Positions 26,790-37,181 of a stretch of DNA of 64,000 nucleotides are shown piece after piece. Both the position numbers and the translations under genes were made by a program. The DNA is from Candidatus Sabulitectum silens (GTDB lineage: Bacteria > Fermentibacterota > Fermentibacteria > Fermentibacterales > JCC-6). The notes under the pieces are model-generated. The model was not told the DNA's origin. It did no database searches and saw nothing but the letters and a program-made list of their open reading frames with translations. The DNA lies in NCBI GenBank assembly GCA_001875255.1, contig MJAN01000010.1, positions 1 to 64,000 on the forward strand, given 5' to 3'. Position 1 is the first letter of the stretch, and every line of letters starts with the position of its first letter.

Positions 26790-27640
26790 CTATCTCTTTT
26801 TAATGACATCTTCGCTTACACCGGAGCGAAGCAGGGATTTCAGGTCCAGTGCCTCTCCGCCGGCAAGGCAGGAAAGAAGTTCGCCTTCCGCGGTGAGCCT
26901 GAGCCTGGTGCAGGTCCTGCACATATCGGTGCACACCGGGGCGATTATCCCGAAGGAGAGCCCTTCGGAGGTTTCATACATGGTGGCGGTTCCGCTGGTA
27001 TGCAGGTATTTTACAGGACCTGCCTCCCGAAGGATGCTGTCCCCGCTGAAATAGCCGCAGACGGAACCCTCCATGGGCATGTGTTCGATGAAACGAAGGA
27101 CAACTCCCTTTGCGGCGGCCCAGTGGATCATATCCGCTATCTCACCTGTGTTTATGCCCTCAAGAACCACGCAGTTCACCTTCACCGGGGTAAGCCCGGC
27201 GTTCTTCGCCGCATCGATGGCGTTCTCCACTGTGTCCAGGGAGACATTCCTCCTTGTAACTCTCTGAATCACTTCATCCCTGAGGCTGTCGAGGCTGATG
27301 TTGACCCTGGACAGACCCGCCGCGGCAAGGTCTTTGGCAAAGGCAGGAAGAAGGAAGCCATTGGTGGTGAGGGTGGTCTCGCATATGGATGACAGCTTTG
27401 AAACAAGCTGAACCACCCCCCGTCTTACAAGGGTTCGCCCCCTGTGACACGGATCTTCCTGAGACCCAGTACCGAATGAACGAGGAGTGTCAGTTGGTGA
27501 ATCTCCTCCAGCCTCAGGATCTCCGAGTGGGGCATGCAGGGCACCCCCGCCTCGGGCATGCAGTAAATGCACCTGAGGTTGCATCTGTCGGTTACGGAAA
27601 CCCGAAGGTAGTCTATCTCCCGACCGGTTCCGTCCCTCAT
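26790..27640 (-). CDS. moaA: GTP 3',8-cyclase MoaA (radical SAM)
   Basis: This radical SAM enzyme starts molybdenum cofactor synthesis from GTP. The first iron-sulfur cluster motif is [11 protein letters not shown], followed by [10 protein letters not shown]. The C-terminal cluster is shown by [17 protein letters not shown]. The length of about 284 residues is somewhat short of the family's 320-340. The ATG at 27640 overlaps the moeA stop as ATGA, which settles the start. One base is missing near 27425, right after GGEPL. Confidence 0.92.
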
Positions 27641-28852
27641 TGTTCCCAGAAGCCTTCGCCGCCGGCCCATACCATGAGACTGAAATCCATGTCTGCCCCC
27701 GCGGGAAGTCCGGTGCTCTCCGGGGGAAGCCACGCAATTGCGTTGGTCCCGCTGGTGCTCATGAGGTCCCCCGAACCGCTGGTTTCCGGTACCTCCAGTA
27801 ACCAGGTTCCATCAATGAGCCCTGCCCTGCACCGATAGAATCCCTGTCTGCCGGGTTTCTTTCGCTGGGGGCAAGCAGTTTTCCTGAAAGGACCTTCTTC
27901 CTGTAACGGTCATGACCCGAGGAGAACCTCAGGGCCGGCATTACATAGGTCTCAAGGGCTACGAGGACGCTTACCGGATTACCCGGAAGACCGAAGATCA
28001 CCTTGGAATCCGACTCTCTGGTGGCGAAGGAAAGGGGTTTGCCCGGCTTCTGGGCAACCTCCCTGAAGTGGAATCGAAAGCCCAGTTCTTCCATGACAGA
28101 GGGAATGTAGTCCCTGGTGCCCATGGATACTCCGCCGGCGGTTATCAGAATGTTCGAAAGGGACAGGGCCTGCTCCGCGGCGCTCCTCAGGGATACCGGG
28201 TCATCAGCGGAATGGAGAACCGCCGCTGGATCGTAGCCGGAAGCAAGAAGAAATGACTCCATAAGGGGGCCATTGGCATTCCTCACCTGTCCGGGAAGGG
28301 GTCTGTGAACCGGGGGTACCACCTCAGAGCCGGTGGTGAGAACGCTTACATCCGGTCTGGTAAAAACACTGAGGAAAGCCCTACCGGCCATGGCGGCAAT
28401 GCCTATCTCCCCCGGGGAAAGCAACAGGCCCGATCGCAGAACGGTCTGACCCATGGATATATCCTCCGCCCGGTAACAGATATTGGCCCCGGCGGGTGGC
28501 ATTTTCAGGACCCTGAGAACTCCCCCTTCCACACTGGTTGCCTCCACCATTACCACTCTGTCCGCCCCTTCAGGGACCGGGGCGCGGTCATTATTGGCGC
28601 CGCATAACCGGGTTTTTCCATGGGAGCGGGATCGGCCCCGGCGGTTATCTCCGGCAGCAGGCTGTATGATCCCGCCTCTCCCCTGAGGGCGAAACCGTCC
28701 ATGGCGCTCCTGTCAAAGGGTGGCATGGGGATATCGCATTGAATGTTCTCACCCAGAACTCGACCGGAACACTCCTCGATAGGGAGGAACTCCCTTTCTG
28801 CCCCGGGCATATTCATGAAAATCAGGTCAAAGGCTTCCTGAACGGTAATCAT
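27637..28852 (-). CDS. moeA: Molybdopterin molybdenumtransferase MoeA
   Basis: MoeA inserts molybdate into adenylated molybdopterin. Family stretches are [50 protein letters not shown] and [14 protein letters not shown]. The start overlaps the stop of the MobB-ModE fusion as ATGA. Bases are missing near 28570 and 27800. After the second, the protein continues [18 protein letters not shown] and ends [12 protein letters not shown], with its TGA inside the moaA start. Confidence 0.92.
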
Positions 28853-29661
28853 TGGTGGTCTTCCTCCAGCTTCATGGCCGCGGCGGCCATGGCATCTTCA
28901 AGAAAATGAAACCGCTTAAGCATCATTTCGGCAACCGGTGTGAGCCTGCTGCCGCCGCCTCCGAAACCGCCGCGGCTTCTGTGTATGAGCCTTACACCGA
29001 GTTTGGCCTCGGTTTTCGAGATGAGGGTCCAGACCCTTCTGTACTGTATCCCGGTTGCCTTGGAGGCGGCAAGTATGGAACCGGAATCCCGTATGGACTC
29101 CAGAAGGGATGCTATTCCTCCGCCGAAGACCGGCGCCGAATCGAGCTCGAGCCAGAGTTTCCAGCCGGGTTTCACAGGATTGAACCCTGGAAGACCCGCG
29201 GTGGAAAGAATGAGGCCGGAGGTTTCGGAGGATACATCGGTAACCGGGCCCTTAACATGGATCACCGCGCTGTCCGCCAGCTCGGGGTTCTTGGGTTCGG
29301 TAACCTCGCCGTCGATATACACAACCACAGCTCCAGGTATCTGTCCCGCCGCGGAGTTGGTTTCCCATATCACCACATCGTTATCCGTGACCGTCTCCGG
29401 GAGATAGTCCATCACATCGCAGTTCTGGTTAAATGAGAGGAAACCCACCTCGCAGGCACCCGCCTCGTTGAGCCTCCAGGTATCGGAATTCTCCCTGCCC
29501 GGGCCGGGCATGAATTCGACACCGCCGTGATCGTGACGCCTGAGCTTGAAGAAGGCGACCCTGAAGCCGCCCTTGAAGAGCACCCTGGCCAGGGCAGCTG
29601 CAAGGAAGGTTTTCCCAAGTTTCCTGCCAGCGGCGGCAACGACTATATTTCTGCCCAACAA
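28849..29661 (-). CDS. MobB-like P-loop domain fused to ModE-type DNA-binding domain
   Basis: The 270-residue protein is intact. Residues 1-150 resemble MobB, a GTP-binding helper of molybdenum cofactor attachment: P-loop AAGRKLGKTFLAAALAR, then KLRRHDHGG and TWRLNEAGACEVGF. Residues 170-270 match the winged helix of ModE: PGWKLWLELDSAPVFGGG, GSILAASKATGIQYRRVW and GGFGGGGSRLTPVAEMMLKR. The molybdate-binding domains of ModE are absent. The start is TTG 29661 (or the next TTG) after GGAGGTGA. It heads the run moeA-moaA-moaC-mog and probably controls it, perhaps using the P-loop part as sensor. The fusion is visible; the control role is inference. Confidence 0.8.
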   Translation of the reverse strand: MLGRNIVVAAAGRKLGKTFLAAALARVLFKGGFRVAFFKLRRHDHGGVEFMPGPGRENSDTWRLNEAGACEVGFLSFNQNCDVMDYLPETVTDNDVVIWETNSAAGQIPGAVVVYIDGEVTEPKNPELADSAVIHVKGPVTDVSSETSGLILSTAGLPGFNPVKPGWKLWLELDSAPVFGGGIASLLESIRDSGSILAASKATGIQYRRVWTLISKTEAKLGVRLIHRSRGGFGGGGSRLTPVAEMMLKRFHFLEDAMAAAAMKLEEDHQ

Positions 29662-29754
29662 ATCACCTCCATTTTTCTTATCCTAACCGAATACACCGGT
29701 TTTGAACATAGACAAACCTGCGAAACCGGGCCACCGCTGAAAGTGAAGGTCCCC

Positions 29755-32612
29755 ATGTTAAAAGCACCCTTCGATATCATCGAACGAAGATACATACCCG
29801 GGATAAGGAGTACCGTAACACTCGCGGAGAACCCCTCCGGAGGTGCAAAGCTGGTACACCTTCTCTGTGACGAGGAAAGGGAACACTTCTTCGGCGCGTG
29901 CTTCAGAACCCCGCCGGAGGACGACACGGGTTTGCCCCATATCATAGAGCATACTGTACTTAACGGTTCCGCCAGGTACCCGGTGAAGGATCCGTTCATG
30001 GAAATGGTCAAAAGCAGCATGGCCACCTATATCAACGCAGCCACCCACGGGGACAGAACGGTATATCCATGCGGCAGCCTGAACAGAACCGATTTCCTGA
30101 ATCTGATCTCGGTGTACATGGACGCGGTTTTCAACCCCCTGCTTAAGGAGGAATTCTTCCTGCAGGAGGGCTACAGGCTTGAAATGGACGAGTCCGGCAG
30201 CCTTCTGCACAGCGGCGTGGTCTACAATGAGATGAAGGGTGTCTACTCCGACCCTGACAGCTGCATTGAAAGGGATATTGCAAGGACACTGTATCCCCTG
30301 GGCACATGCGGCAGGGATTCAGGGGGAGACCCCCGGGCCTTGACGGGTCTGACCTACGGGAGATTCAAGGCCTTCCACGAAGCCCACTACACACCGGATA
30401 ACTGCTGCCTTTTCACCCTCACCGGTATTCCCTTCGAGGAAATGGCGGAATTCCTGGGGGAACTGCTTCCGGAGGGTAAGGAGGGAATACCCCCGCCGGT
30501 TTTCACCCCCCAGAGGACCTTCAGCAGACCCGTAAGGAGGGATATAGCCATCCCTGCCAATGGCGACGGCTGCACGGTCATATCGGCATGGAAGGTGAAT
30601 TCCGCCGGAGACCCGGTGGAAACCCTGGCCTTCTCCCTTCTGGAGGAAGCCCTTCTTGACGATGATTCATCCCCTGTAAAATCCGTCCTGCTTGATTCCG
30701 GTCTTGGCACCGGCCTGTCATCCTGCGGGTACGACGACGATTGCGCGGAGAGGAACTTCGTGATAGGTCTGAAGGGCGTTAAGAGGGACACCGCCCACCG
30801 TGTCCTGAAGCTGATATGGGATACACTGGGATCAATACACCGCAATGGCCTCGACGGAGTACTTGTTAAGAATATGCTTCACCGCAAGGAACTTCAGCTG
30901 AAGTATACCGGAGCCGGGTGGCCCGCCGCCCTGATGGGCGCAGTGACAACGGCGTGGGCCCACCATGAGGACATCATGAAAACCCTCGACCTGGATTTCC
31001 TGGTAGATGAGCTGAAAAGCAGATTGGCGAAGGATCCCCGGTTCCTCGAGGACATGATCGACAGGTGGCTGCTTTCCAACCCCCACCGGGCGGACCTCGT
31101 GTTCTACCCGGACGAGGAGCACTTCAGGCAGAAAGAACTGGAAGAGCGGGAAGCACTGCAAGAGCTGAAAAGGAAAATGTCCCCGGAAGAGACCGCCGCC
31201 CTGAAAAAAAGATCAGAAGAGCTGCTGGAGTCCATGGAAAGCCCTTCCACTCCAGGGGAACTGGCCACCCTACCCAAGCTCAGCCTTTCCGATATCTCGA
31301 GAACACCGCCGGATGACTTCTATGAGATGATAGATACCGATAAAGGCCACTTGATCTTCACCAATCTTCACACCGGAGGGGTCTGTTACATCGATCTGGT
31401 ACTTGATCTTTCCTCCCTTCCTCCGGAGCTTGTTCCCCATCTTTCCTTCTATACCTCCCTCATTACAAGGACCGGGGCCGGAGGCAAAAACCACATACAG
31501 CTGGCGGAGGAGGAACTGGCCTGTTCCGGGGGGATTACCGCCTCAATGGTCTCCCAGACCGAAACGGTGAGTTCCACCGACTGCTACAGGATACTCATGA
31601 AGGTCTCCGGCTACTGCCTCAGGGAAGATCTTCCGAGGATGCTGGACGTCATGAAAAGGAGGATCCTGAGCCCGGATTTCGACGACACCTCCAGGATCAC
31701 CACCATAGCCGGAGAGATCGCCGAACTGGGAAGGAGCACGCTGATCCCAAGGGGTCACTCGGCGGTGATGCTCACCGCCCGGGCGGGTCTGACCCCGGGG
31801 CATTACGCATCCCACCTGCTGAAGGGTATTCCCGTATTCAGGATGGCATCGGCTGTGACCCGGGAAAACGCATCCCAGGAGACCGCCACCCTCAACAGGA
31901 TAAGAAAACATCTCCAGGAGGGCATCCCCTGGACAATTGCCATGACCGGCCCCGAGGGGGAAAGGCAGCGGGTAATGAACTGGCTGGAGGGAATCCCCGC
32001 AAACCCGGTTCCCGGACCTCCCGGAACCCTCGAGTTCCATCACAGGCAAAAGCTGGGCATCAGGATCGCCGGAGGAACCGGTTTCGCCGGGGCGGCCCTT
32101 CCCGGAATTCCCATGTCCAGCCCACTTGCGGCTCCGGGAGCCATACTGATGAGCATGCTTTCCGATGGTTTCCTGTGGGACGAGATAAGGGCCAAGCAGG
32201 GGGCATACGGCGCGGGACTGAGTCCCTCCGGGGGAACCATCACCTTCTATTCCTACAGGGATCCCTCCCCGGCATCAAGCCTGAAGGTGTTCAAAGAGGC
32301 CGCGGCGAAGGGAATAGAAAAGGTTGACCTGACACGGAGGTCCATTGAAGATTCCATCATATCAAGCCTGAAGGGGGTCAACCCCGCAATAAGGCCGGCG
32401 ATGGCCAACGGAATTGCCCTGAACAGGTACATGAAGGGATTGGACGCCGACTTCATCTGCAGGCTCCGGGAGAGTTTTCTGGGGGTGAACAGGCTTCACT
32501 TGCAGAGTTCGCCGATTGGCTGGCCTTCGCGGATGCTCCTTTCAGGATATGCGTGATGGGGAGCGAAAGCACCATAAGGTCCTGCGGGATAAGTGAAATT
32601 ATTGAACTTTAG
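29755..32612 (+). CDS. M16C zinc metalloprotease (presequence-protease type)
   Basis: A large peptidase of about 950 residues, related to PreP/Cym1 and insulysin, which degrade peptides inside a closed chamber. The inverted zinc motif is HIIEH within GLPHIIEHTVLNGSARY, with the distal Glu in VVYNEMKGVYSD. The inactive second half closes with GFLWDEIRAKQGAYGAG. The start is ATG 29755 after GAAGGT. There is no signal peptide, so it is cytoplasmic. One base is missing near 32500; the end reads ADAPFRICVMGSES to TAG 32610. It is divergent from the molybdenum cofactor run. Confidence 0.9.
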
Positions 32613-32621
32613 GGGGAAATC

Positions 32622-32891
32622 ATGGATGTTGCTTCACTTGTGATAGGGATCATCTGCCTGGTGATAGGGTTCATTCCCTGTCTCCAGGTGGTGGTTATTC
32701 TGCCCGCTGTGGCAGGGCTGGTGATGGGAATTGTTGCCTACACGAAGAACCGTGGGGCGGAAGAGCCAACGGGAATAGCCCTGGCTGGGATAATACTGAA
32801 CTCGATCCCTCTTCTTGTGATCATGGCCATGGCAACCTTCATCGGACTGAGTTCGGAAGCTTATACCATTCCAGAGATGACCATTCGGTAG
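32622..32891 (+). CDS. Small two-span membrane protein (DUF4190-like)
   Basis: 89 residues, intact, starting ten bases after the protease stop with AGGGGGAAATC before ATG. Two or three hydrophobic spans are seen (SLVIGIICLVIGFIPCLQ, VVILPAVAGLVMGIVAYT, GIALAGIILNSIPLLVIMAM) with a charged loop KNRGAEEPTG between the second and third. The pattern is that of DUF4190-type proteins, whose function is unknown. It probably shares a transcript with its neighbours. Confidence 0.7.
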   Translation: MDVASLVIGIICLVIGFIPCLQVVVILPAVAGLVMGIVAYTKNRGAEEPTGIALAGIILNSIPLLVIMAMATFIGLSSEAYTIPEMTIR

Positions 32892-32897
32892 TACTCC

Positions 32898-33261
32898 ATG
32901 AGGGTCTATGGAACGGTCAGTGCCGTTCTTTTAGGGCTGCTTCTCTACTCAGCGGTCTTCCCTTTCATCTCACCCCTGATGGAAAGGATAGCCCCGGTGG
33001 TATGGCGGTGCCAGTACAGGGCGTTCACCGGGGAGCCATGCCCTTTCTGCGGCCTCTCAGGGGATATGCGCCGCTTCCTTGCCACCGGAAGGACAGAGGG
33101 CTCAGCCAACCCGGCCTTCGGATCCCTGCTTGCCCTGTTCGCCGGGGAACTGATCCTGAGGGCATCATTCACATGGGCATACTTCAGGCTGAAGTCCCTG
33201 TGCTGCCCTAGTGGACTTGGCAATACACATGGCCGCCGGGGTCATGCTTTTCTACCGGTGA
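32898..33261 (+). CDS. DUF2752-family membrane protein
   Basis: About 121 residues with three hydrophobic segments. The family signature is the Cys motif CPFCGLSGDMRRF following the first span, next to a Pro-rich start (VFPFISPLMERIAP). Two bases are missing near 33195 and 33210; the correct end is ALVDLAIHMAAGVMLFYR with TGA 33259. Its last ten bases overlap the end of ygiQ on the other strand. The family's function is not known. Confidence 0.72.
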
Positions 33262-34939
33262 GTTCCGCCCAGAACGATATCCTTCTGTTTTCGCTTTTCC
33301 GATGGTTTTAAGGGAACCCTTACGGGCTCGCCGTCGATGCAGGATATCCCTGTGAAGTACATTGCCGTTGCGGCGGTCATGGGCGTGGGAAGGAATATCT
33401 GTATCTGCCTGGGAAGGGGCCCCTGCTCCAGAATGAAGGACCGGGCGGCCTGCATATCCCCTGTGGTACAGCCGGGGAAAGCGGCTATTATGTAGGGCAT
33501 TATGTACCTTTCCTTTCCGCTTTTCTCCGCCTCTTCCCTGAACAGTTCGGCAAACCGGCGCCAGACATCCCTGCCGGGTTTCCTCATTAACTCAAGTATC
33601 CGGTGGTGGGTGTGTTCCGGGGCAATGCGAAGATGTCCCGAGATGTTTCTTGAGGCCAGCCGTTTTATGAACTTCGGATCCTTCAGGGCGACATCGTGCC
33701 TTATTCCGCTGGATATGAAGACCTGCCTTACTGCCGGTTCCTTCTCCGCGGCGTCAAGCAGGTCCATATACTCCGAGTGGTCCGTTCTGAACATGGGACA
33801 TATCTCAGGGAACAGGCAGGACACCCGGGTACACTTTTCCATCTGCTCTCTGTTCGAGCATCCCAGACCGTAGAGGTTCGCCGTGGGCCCCCGAGGTCGG
33901 AAATGATCCCTCTGAATCCGGGAACGGCGGCGACCTCCCTTACTTCCTCAAGCACTGACCGCCGGGAGCGGCTTACGGGGTACTTCCCCTGATGGAGCCC
34001 GATGGCGCAGAAACTGCACCCTCCGCTGCAGCCGCGAACCACGGTAATTGAGTCCCTTATCATGGTGAAGGCGGGTATCTCTACTGTATGGGATGGGTGG
34101 GGCATCCTTGTGTACGGAAGGCTGTAGACCCGGTCCATTTCTGAGGTTGTAAGGGGCAAAGCCGGCGGCTCCACCACAACGGTCCGGGAATCGGCCCTCT
34201 GAACCAGCCGGCGGGCCAGCCAGGGATTCTGGTTTGCCTCAACCGTTCCGGTGAGGGCCATGAGCTTCACCGGATCCTTCAGGAGCTCTTCGTGGGAGGG
34301 AAGATCCACATCGCTGTCCCTGCCCTGGAATTTCCCGGAATGAACAGCCGTAACGGTCCCTGGAATGCCTTCCAGGTTCTCACCTGCGTCCAGCCGTCGG
34401 GCTATCTCCAGTATCTGGGTCTCCCCCATTCCGTAAACCAGTATGGAGGCCTTTGAGTCAAGGAGTATGGACTTTTTGAGACGATCGCTCCAGAAATCGT
34501 AGTGCGATACCCTCCGAAGGCTGGCCTCTATGCCCCCCAGAACCACCGGAAGCCCCTTCATTACCCGCTGGACGCAGTTGGTATAGACAAGGAGGGCTCT
34601 GTCAGGCCGTTTCCCCGGAGCGCCGCCCTCGGTGTAGGCGTCGTTGCTTCGGATCCGCCCAAGGGAGGTGTAGTGATTCACCATGGAGTCCATGTTCCCG
34701 GAGGTGACCCCGGCGAACAGCCGGGGCCTTCCCATGGCCAGGAAGGACTCAGGATCCAGCCAGTTCGGCTGGGACAGGATGCCGGTCCTGTAGCCCCGGT
34801 CAAGGAGAACCCGGCCTATAACCGCAGCCCCGAAGGAGGGGTGGTCAACATAGGCGTCTCCGGTAACCAGAAGCACATCGAGCTGATCCCAGCCCAGTTC
34901 CGCCATTTCGTCCCGGGTCATCGGAAGTGGTCTTTTCAT
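33252..34939 (-). CDS. ygiQ: YgiQ-family radical SAM protein
   Basis: About 560 residues. The N-terminal domain reads LDVLLVTGDAYVDHPSFGAA and VVLGGIEASLRRVSHYD. The radical SAM cluster motif is CSGGCSFCAIGLHQGKYP, and the C-terminal part includes HLRIAPEHTHHRILELMRK and AFPGCT. One base is missing near 33885, after ISDLGGP; the protein then continues ANLYGLGCSN. It matches the UPF0313/YgiQ family, whose reaction is unknown. The 126-base gap upstream separates it from the divergent PUR gene. Confidence 0.88.
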
Positions 34940-35064
34940 CTGGCTAGTGTGCCGGTTGGGTGGGGAATTGTCAAGCTCGAAACAGCCCCCTTGAAAATTC
35001 CAGAAGTATGAAGGTAACTAGGAATGTAAACCTATGTTCACTTAAACACAGAAGGGAGAGAAAG

Positions 35065-35511
35065 ATGTCAGAAGAACGAAAAACAATCTTCGAGGGAAGG
35101 GTAAACGCCGGAAGGAACACCTTCTTCATCGACGCCAGGCAGGCGGTGAACCAGCACTACTACCTCACCATCACCGATTCCAGGCGCCAGGACGACGGTA
35201 CCTTCCAGCAGCAGAAGGTGCTGGTTTTCGAGGAGTCGGTGAAGGGCTTCCGGGAAACCGTGAACGAGGCCTGCTCAATAATCGAGAAACTCGCCGGCGG
35301 CCGCCAGCAAGAAGAGATCAAAGAGATCAGGAAAACCCATCCCAGGGCTTTCATGAAATGGGAAGACGACGAAGAGGCCAAACTGGAAAAGCTCTTCAAA
35401 AAGGGCATCGAGATCGAAGACCTCTCGAAGGAATTCGGCAGAAGCCCGGGCTCCCTCCTGGCCAGGCTCGAGAGAATGAAGCTCATACAGCCGGCGGCTT
35501 CAGGGGAATAG
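35065..35511 (+). CDS. PUR-alpha-like (DUF3276) protein with SANT-like C-terminal extension
   Basis: 148 residues, intact, starting after GAAGGGAG. Residues 1-75 form a PUR-type nucleic-acid-binding fold, with IFEGRVNAGRNTFFIDAR and QHYYLTITDSRRQ. Such proteins are common in Bacteroidetes and spirochaetes. A C-terminal segment WEDDEEAKLEKLFKKGIEIE with GRSPGSLLARLERM has the Trp-acidic-leucine spacing of a Myb/SANT or similar helix-turn-helix unit. It may bind single-stranded DNA or RNA and act as a broad regulator. The second domain is my inference from pattern. Confidence 0.8.
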   Translation: MSEERKTIFEGRVNAGRNTFFIDARQAVNQHYYLTITDSRRQDDGTFQQQKVLVFEESVKGFRETVNEACSIIEKLAGGRQQEEIKEIRKTHPRAFMKWEDDEEAKLEKLFKKGIEIEDLSKEFGRSPGSLLARLERMKLIQPAASGE

Positions 35512-35549
35512 AGCTTCCCCCCGGCGCCCCGGGCACTTATACTCCCTGA

Positions 35550-36281
35550 ATGCTCTATTACCTGATGCTCCTGGGCGCCGGTATCTTCGCCGGCTTCATG
35601 AACGTGAACGCAGGGGGAGGTTCACTGATAACCCTCCCCCTGCTCATCCTCACCGGGATGGACCCCGTAACCGCAAACGGCACCAACCGTATCGCCGTTC
35701 TCATACAGAACATCACAGCTGCGGGTAATTTTCGCAGCAAGGGAAGGCGTGACATCCGCCAGGGTCTCATTCTCGGTCTCGCGGCGGTTCCCGGGGCAGT
35801 TGCCGGCTCATTCACCGCCCTCCATCTCCCCGACCCTGTCTTCAAGGGAATCCTTTCCGGCGTTATCGTTCTGGGCCTTGCGGTGGTGGTTTTCCACAGG
35901 CCCGGGAAGCAGAATGGTACCGAGCTGAAGAAGAAGTGGCCCCAGGTGCTTATCTTTCTTTTCATCGGGTTCTACGGCGGTCTGATACAGGCGGGAACGG
36001 GCTATCTGATAATATTCAGCCTTACCATGGCAGGCGGCCTTCAGCTTGCTTCCACCAACAGCATAAAGGTAATTGTAGTAGCGGTTTACATTATACCCTC
36101 CTTAGCCGTATTCCTCCTGAAGGGTAACCTCATGATCCTTCCGGGGCTTGTGATGGCGGCGGGCAGCGGCATAGGGGGTTATCTTGGAAGCAGTTTCAGC
36201 CACGGCATGAACCCGAAGTGGGTAAAGGCGGTGCTGGCTGCGGCCCTTCTGGGAATGGCGGTGAAGCTGGCCTGGGGCTGA
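35550..36281 (+). CDS. TauE/SafE-family membrane transporter
   Basis: 243 residues, intact, with seven to eight spans. The two family motifs are seen, AGGGSLITLPLLILTGMDPV in the first half and GGLIQAGTGYLIIFSLTM in the second. The family exports or imports small anions such as sulfite, sulfoacetate or other organosulfur compounds. Substrate cannot be predicted and no sulfur genes adjoin. Its stop codon touches the end of the convergent GNAT gene. Confidence 0.87.
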   Translation: MLYYLMLLGAGIFAGFMNVNAGGGSLITLPLLILTGMDPVTANGTNRIAVLIQNITAAGNFRSKGRRDIRQGLILGLAAVPGAVAGSFTALHLPDPVFKGILSGVIVLGLAVVVFHRPGKQNGTELKKKWPQVLIFLFIGFYGGLIQAGTGYLIIFSLTMAGGLQLASTNSIKVIVVAVYIIPSLAVFLLKGNLMILPGLVMAAGSGIGGYLGSSFSHGMNPKWVKAVLAAALLGMAVKLAWG

Positions 36282-36725
36282 TCAGCCCCTTCTGGTACCG
36301 GTGTACATGTCCCCCCTGAGAACCTTGCTCATTACCTCTATGTCCTCCCTGAGGTGCCAGCCTATCCCGGTGTAGAAACCTATCGCCGGGTTGTCGGAAT
36401 AGATGAAGAGGTGGATCTTCTCTATTCCCGCGTTGTACAAAGCCTTTTCTGTGTGCTCCATTAGCCGTCTCCCGATGCCGGAACCCTGCATGTCCGCCCT
36501 CACGGAAAGGTGATATACATAGCCCCGCCGGTGATCGTGACCGGCCATCACCGATCCCGCCACTTCTTCGCCCTTCATGGCGGTGAAGCAGTAGTCTCCG
36601 TTCTTCTCAAGGAAAAGGGAGAATCCCTGGGGAGAATCGGCTCCGGTCATGGTGTTCCCGGGGAACCCGCTCCAAAGCTCCACAAGCCCTGAATAGTGCT
36701 CCAGGGACATGGGTACGATGTTCAT
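36282..36725 (-). CDS. GNAT-family N-acetyltransferase
   Basis: 147 residues, intact. The acetyl-CoA motif is VRADMQGSGIGRRLMEHTEK, and the late part has IHLFIYSDNPAIGFYTGIGW. These fit a single GNAT domain. The substrate is unknown. Its start overlaps the stop of the second GNAT gene by four bases, so both belong to one unit with the copy A membrane protein upstream. Confidence 0.87.
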   Translation of the reverse strand: MNIVPMSLEHYSGLVELWSGFPGNTMTGADSPQGFSLFLEKNGDYCFTAMKGEEVAGSVMAGHDHRRGYVYHLSVRADMQGSGIGRRLMEHTEKALYNAGIEKIHLFIYSDNPAIGFYTGIGWHLREDIEVMSKVLRGDMYTGTRRG

Positions 36726-37181
36726 CTCACAGTCCTTCGATATATGCCTGGCTCACTGTTCTCGATAACCACGGCGGAACACACATCCCTGAAGAAATCC
36801 ACCGGGCCGGCATCCCCCACCACGGCATAACCGTAGCCGTAGCCCAGCATATCCCGCAGGACCGCAAGGACCAGGCCCCGGCCCAGTCCCTTTCCCCCGG
36901 TGGCCCTCAAGAACGCCCACCGGTCCCAGGAAGCCCAGGGCGGTGCAGTCCCAGGCGCAGAAACCCGCAAGGGAAAGCGTTTCAGAGCAGAGGACTATTC
37001 TCATTGAAGGAGGAGTTCTGCCCAGGGCGGGAAGCACCTCGGATGACCAGCCCGGGCTGAAATTCTCTTCTATACGGCTTTGGAGAAGGGAAGATTCCGA
37101 GGCCATGGGCCTGCGCAGGATGTAGCCTTCTGGAACCGAAGGTTCCGCAATACCGTACAGGGGAACCAGAAGATCTGCCAT
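36722..37181 (-). CDS. Second GNAT-like acetyltransferase
   Basis: About 154 residues. The N-terminal part is EGYILRRPMASESSLLQSRI, and the acetyl-CoA loop is read across a gap of two bases near 36895 as GHRGKG then GLGRGLVLAVLRDM. The end reads AGPVDFFRDVC. The start ATG at 37181 overlaps the stop of the copy A membrane protein as TGATG. The GNAT call is supported by the loop and length; substrate unknown. Confidence 0.7.

Noticed and set aside
29686..29700. Dyad ACCG-N7-CGGT before the MobB-ModE gene as a ModE operator
   Set aside because: Arms of four bases are too short to be convincing, and they do not resemble the known ModE box.
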